In this document: positions 22,496 through 24,530 of the stretch, in pieces
Numbering within the stretch: the first letter of the stretch is position 1
How the letters are laid out: each line of letters starts with the position of its first letter
Source: a virus
Length of the DNA stretch: 24,530 nucleotides
Strand: one strand, 5' to 3'
Virus record (IMG/VR): IMGVR_UViG_3300017992_000761
Span: 1 to 24,530 of that record
Made by a program: the position numbers and the translations under genes
Notes under the pieces: model-generated
What the model saw: the letters and a program-made list of their open reading frames with translations, nothing else
The model's database searches: none
What the model was told of the DNA's origin: nothing

Positions 22496-22861
22496 TCAGC
22501 CGGCCTGCGGGATGCGTCGCACCTTGGCGGCGGGCTTGTCCTTGGCGGCGTCGAGTAGCCGCTTGATCTGGTCGCGCTCCTTTTCGAGCGCTTTGCGGGT
22601 TTTGATCTCGCGCTCCACCACCTTGAGGCGGGCACGAGCCCACTTGATGACGGCCGCCAGGTTGGCCGGCTCGTCGGTGGGGAAGGGTTTGGGGGGCGGG
22701 GCCTTCGGCTTGGCCGTGGTCTGGGGTTGGGGTGACGGCTCGTCCTGGACCTGCGGCAGATCCGGTTGGCCTGCGGCGCGCCGTCGAGCTGCCGCGAACA
22801 GTCCGCCAGCGTCCTCGAGGTCGTCCAGGTCGAAGGCGTAGGGGTCGGCGGAGTCGGACAT
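22496..22861 (-). CDS. Disordered and coiled-coil head-module protein
   Basis: A 121-residue protein. The start ATG 22861 forms a TGATG overlap with the upstream gene; the reading frame stays open much further upstream but only as a shadow. Residues 1-20 are acidic (DLDDLEDAGG), residues 30-65 are Pro/Gln/Lys-rich (disordered), and residues 66-107 are a basic coiled coil (ARARLKVVEREIKTRKALEK, then ERDQIKRLLDAAKDK). It could be an assembly factor or minor scaffold. No family recognised. Confidence 0.65.
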   Translation of the reverse strand: MSDSADPYAFDLDDLEDAGGLFAAARRRAAGQPDLPQVQDEPSPQPQTTAKPKAPPPKPFPTDEPANLAAVIKWARARLKVVEREIKTRKALEKERDQIKRLLDAAKDKPAAKVRRIPQAG

Positions 22862-23166
22862 CAGCTCTTGCTCAGGTCGAAGCCGCGGACCAGCGCGGTC
22901 AGGCTGTGGCCCGAGCCGCTGACCACGACAAGCCGGACCTGCTTCACCGCCTGCTGGAGCTCCTCGAAGCTGTCGGCGGACAGGGCGGTCATGGCCGAGT
23001 GGTCGAACCAGTTGGTGCCGTCCACGGTGATCTGGAGCTTGAGCACGGCGCTGTTCCAGGTGCCGAAGATGTGGAGCCACTTGTCGGCAATCTGCTCCAA
23101 GGGGAGGGCGTCGCCGTTGCCCGATGCCGGAACGTCCAGGGAGCGGTTGAAGTATCCAGCGGCCAT
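22861..23166 (-). CDS. Small head-module beta protein (copy 2 of the W-x-D family)
   Basis: A 101-residue protein. It shares the signature LQITVDGTNWFD (44-55) with the 141-residue protein at 19325-19750 and a similar following strand (VKQVRLVVVSGSGHSL). AAGGA lies about 10 bases upstream. The duplicates flank the scaffold-capsid genes, so a decoration or vertex/fibre-support role is plausible. Confidence 0.65.
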   Translation of the reverse strand: MAAGYFNRSLDVPASGNGDALPLEQIADKWLHIFGTWNSAVLKLQITVDGTNWFDHSAMTALSADSFEELQQAVKQVRLVVVSGSGHSLTALVRGFDLSKS

Positions 23167-23169
23167 GGG

Positions 23170-23439
23170 TCAGTCCTTCTTGGTGGTGCGGCGGCTGCGG
23201 CGGGCCTTGCGCTCGAGTGCTGGCTTGGTGGGTGGCAGCTCGTCTGCCTCCCGAGCGTCGGCGAGCGCCTTGGCCAGCGGGTGCTGGTAGGTCCACGGTC
23301 GGGGCTCGGCCTTCGCCACGGGCTTGGGCGCCGGCTTGGCCTTCGCAGTCCCGGGCGCCCACGACGCCTCGCCGCAGATGGGGCAGTAGGTCGCGTCGGC
23401 GTCACACTTGGCGCCGCAGATGGCACAGAGCTTGGTCAT
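23170..23439 (-). CDS. Zinc-ribbon small protein with basic tail
   Basis: An 89-residue protein; ATG 23439 is chosen because GGGAG lies about 7 bases upstream and the Cys motif follows at once. C5-x2-C8 and C19-x2-C22 form a zinc ribbon, and an extra C12 lies between them. Residues 28-46 are Ala/Pro/Lys-rich, and the C-terminus ends with a strongly basic tail (LERKARRSRRTTKKD). Nucleic-acid or protein contact is likely; the target is unknown. Confidence 0.7.
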   Translation of the reverse strand: MTKLCAICGAKCDADATYCPICGEASWAPGTAKAKPAPKPVAKAEPRPWTYQHPLAKALADAREADELPPTKPALERKARRSRRTTKKD

Positions 23440-23455
23440 GGTGTCTCCCGTCGGG

Positions 23456-23968
23456 TCAGTCGTCCCAGATTTGGCTACAGGCCTCGGCGCCGTCGGCGAT
23501 GGCGTCCTTGCGCTTGGGCGGGGCCGGGTGTGTCCCGTCCACCTTGGTGCCCTCGTCGTCGAGGTAGGCACCCAGGGGCGAGACGGGCAGCCCAGCGATG
23601 CCGAGCGTGCAGCCGGCCCACATGTCGGCGCTCAGCTCGTCGGTGCGCTTGCCGCCGTGGTGGTCGATGAGGTGGCCGAGCTCGTGGCCGAAGATGCCGA
23701 CGATGGCCGGGTAGCCGTAACGGCTGGCGATGCGCTCCAGCTCGGGGCGGTTGTAGACGACGCGGATACGTGGCCCGATGAAGAACACACAGGCGGGGTC
23801 GACCGCCTCAGAGGGGAGCAGCTGCGGGGTCTTGCACTCGGGGCAGACCAGCGACAACGACTGGAGGGCGTCGCCGAAAGCTTGCTCCGCGAGACCCACC
23901 TGGACGCACGGGGCGGCGGGCTGGGCGCAGGCGGCGAGCAGAGCGAGGGCGGGGAGCCAGCGGGTCAT
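23456..23968 (-). CDS. Lipoprotein with M48-type zinc metallopeptidase motifs
   Basis: A 170-residue protein. An N-terminal lipobox (MTRWLPALALLAAC, Cys14) predicts export and lipid attachment. HELGH (95-99) is the zinc-binding motif; ELSAD (111-115) has the E-x-x-A-D third-ligand pattern; THPAPPKR (146-153) matches the M48 'T-H-P-x-x-x-x-R' end motif. A CPEC pair (42-45) may be a small extra zinc site. It is short for an M48 protease: core only. The gene overlaps its upstream neighbour by four bases (ATGA). A secreted, membrane-anchored protease in a capsid operon suggests a cargo or lysogenic/lysis accessory, not a head component. Confidence 0.72.
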   Translation of the reverse strand: MTRWLPALALLAACAQPAAPCVQVGLAEQAFGDALQSLSLVCPECKTPQLLPSEAVDPACVFFIGPRIRVVYNRPELERIASRYGYPAIVGIFGHELGHLIDHHGGKRTDELSADMWAGCTLGIAGLPVSPLGAYLDDEGTKVDGTHPAPPKRKDAIADGAEACSQIWDD

Positions 23969-24369
23969 TGGAGAACGAGCTTGGCCGCCTTCTTGGCACC
24001 AAGGGACTCGGCGTCCGACTCCCAGTCCTCCGAGAGCGTGACGGCCGAAGCCTTGGCGTCGTCGATCGCCTGCTTGTCGCCGGCGCCGAGACTAGCGGTG
24101 CTCGCCTTCTCGATGTCAGCGGTGATCGGGTAGGCGTACTCCTCGCGCTTCGGGTGCCTCCGCACTTCCGCGTAGGTCGCCATCGTCACGTCAGGCCCCT
24201 TGCGCGGCTCGAACTCCTCTTGCCCGGTGAGCAGGAAGGCGTCCGCCTGTAGCTTCTTGGTCGCCGGCTTTGGCTTGGGAGCCTTAACGGTCCGCGGGTA
24301 GCCGAGCAACTTGTCTGCGGCGGCCTGCACGGCTTCGCAGTGGGTCTTGGTGCCGATGGTGTACTTCAT
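23965..24369 (-). CDS. Small unknown protein upstream of the metalloprotease
   Basis: A 134-residue protein. ATG 24369 is chosen because it overlaps the stop of the LamG-like gene (TGATG); the upstream extension has no support. The Lys/Pro/Ala-rich middle (about 25-40) is flexible; the remainder is a charged, mostly helical protein with an Asp/Glu-rich C-terminal part (SEDWESDAESLGAKKAAKL). No motif recognised. It overlaps the metalloprotease gene by four bases, so the two may be co-translated. Confidence 0.65.
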   Translation of the reverse strand: MKYTIGTKTHCEAVQAAADKLLGYPRTVKAPKPKPATKKLQADAFLLTGQEEFEPRKGPDVTMATYAEVRRHPKREEYAYPITADIEKASTASLGAGDKQAIDDAKASAVTLSEDWESDAESLGAKKAAKLVLQ

Positions 24370-24530
24370 CACAGCCCGCTCCCGGCCTTGATTGCGGTCT
24401 CGACCAGTGCCATCTCCTCGTCGGTCAGCACGTGTGAGTAGGCGGCAATGCGGCACAGCCGAGCATCAATGTTGGATACACCGGCCACACCACCAAGCTC
24501 GGACGCGGCACCCCATGCCCCAAAGGTCGC
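24369..24530 (-). CDS. C-terminal end of a LamG/concanavalin-like lectin-domain protein (5'-truncated by window)
   Basis: The last 53 codons only; the gene starts beyond the right edge. The ending NIDARLCRIAAYSHVLTDEE resembles the 'h-x-E-h-x-h-Y-x-R-A-L-T-x-E-E' C-terminus of LamG-type laminin-G/concanavalin domains, which bind carbohydrate and are common in phage fibres and head fibres. Its TGA overlaps the next ATG. Lectin role is inferred from this short stretch. Confidence 0.6.
   Translation of the reverse strand, partial: ATFGAWGAASELGGVAGVSNIDARLCRIAAYSHVLTDEEMALVETAIKAGSGL

Noticed and set aside
1-24530. CRISPR array, insertion sequence, integrase or attachment site
   Set aside because: No regularly spaced short direct repeats, transposase motifs, or duplicated flanking att sequence were seen; the only tandem repeat is the protein-coding 96-base unit.

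Overview
The window is the virion-structure part of a tailed, contractile (myovirus-type) phage or prophage. It is GC-rich, and every supportable gene lies on the minus strand, so transcription runs from the right end (24530) to the left end (1). Gene order from sheath to baseplate follows the Mu-like plan: sheath, tube, tail-assembly chaperone, tape measure, gp43-like DNA-circularisation/LysM protein, gp44-like hub, gp45-like spike, gp25/gp46, gp47 (J), gp48 (I). No terminase, portal, integrase or replication gene is visible, so genome type and lifestyle cannot be decided. The host is probably a high-GC bacterium. AGGAG-type ribosome binding sites and a lipoprotein signal peptide fit a Gram-negative host, but this is inference.

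Right part (24530 to 18073), head and neck: the tail end of a LamG-like protein; a small unknown protein; a lipoprotein with M48-type zinc-protease motifs; a zinc-ribbon protein; several small virion or assembly proteins; a GroES-like co-chaperonin candidate; a scaffold-like protein; the major capsid protein; and head-tail adaptor candidates. A 47-residue Trp/Arg-rich ORF follows.

A cluster at about 17767-18013 holds two tRNA cloverleaves (a CAT-anticodon tRNA with an initiator-like 1-72 mismatch, and one with an irregular anticodon loop). Between them lie two orphan tRNA-like pieces.

Middle (17665 to 4002), tail: candidate tail terminator and tail-completion proteins, sheath, tube, chaperone, a 716-residue tape measure, and a full baseplate set. 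Two unusual insertions interrupt the baseplate order: an almost uncharged 100-residue protein made of 32-residue Ile/Leu/Pro repeats between spike and gp25, and a pair of tandem paralogues between gp47 and gp48.

Left part (4005 to 1), host contact and lysis side: a small protein with a possible winged helix, four fibre-like or Ig/PKD-like virion proteins, a coiled-coil protein with one C-terminal membrane segment (holin-like position), and the first 18 codons of another gene. Many junctions are ATGA, GTGA or TGATG overlaps, so much of the region is probably translated by coupled termination-reinitiation.
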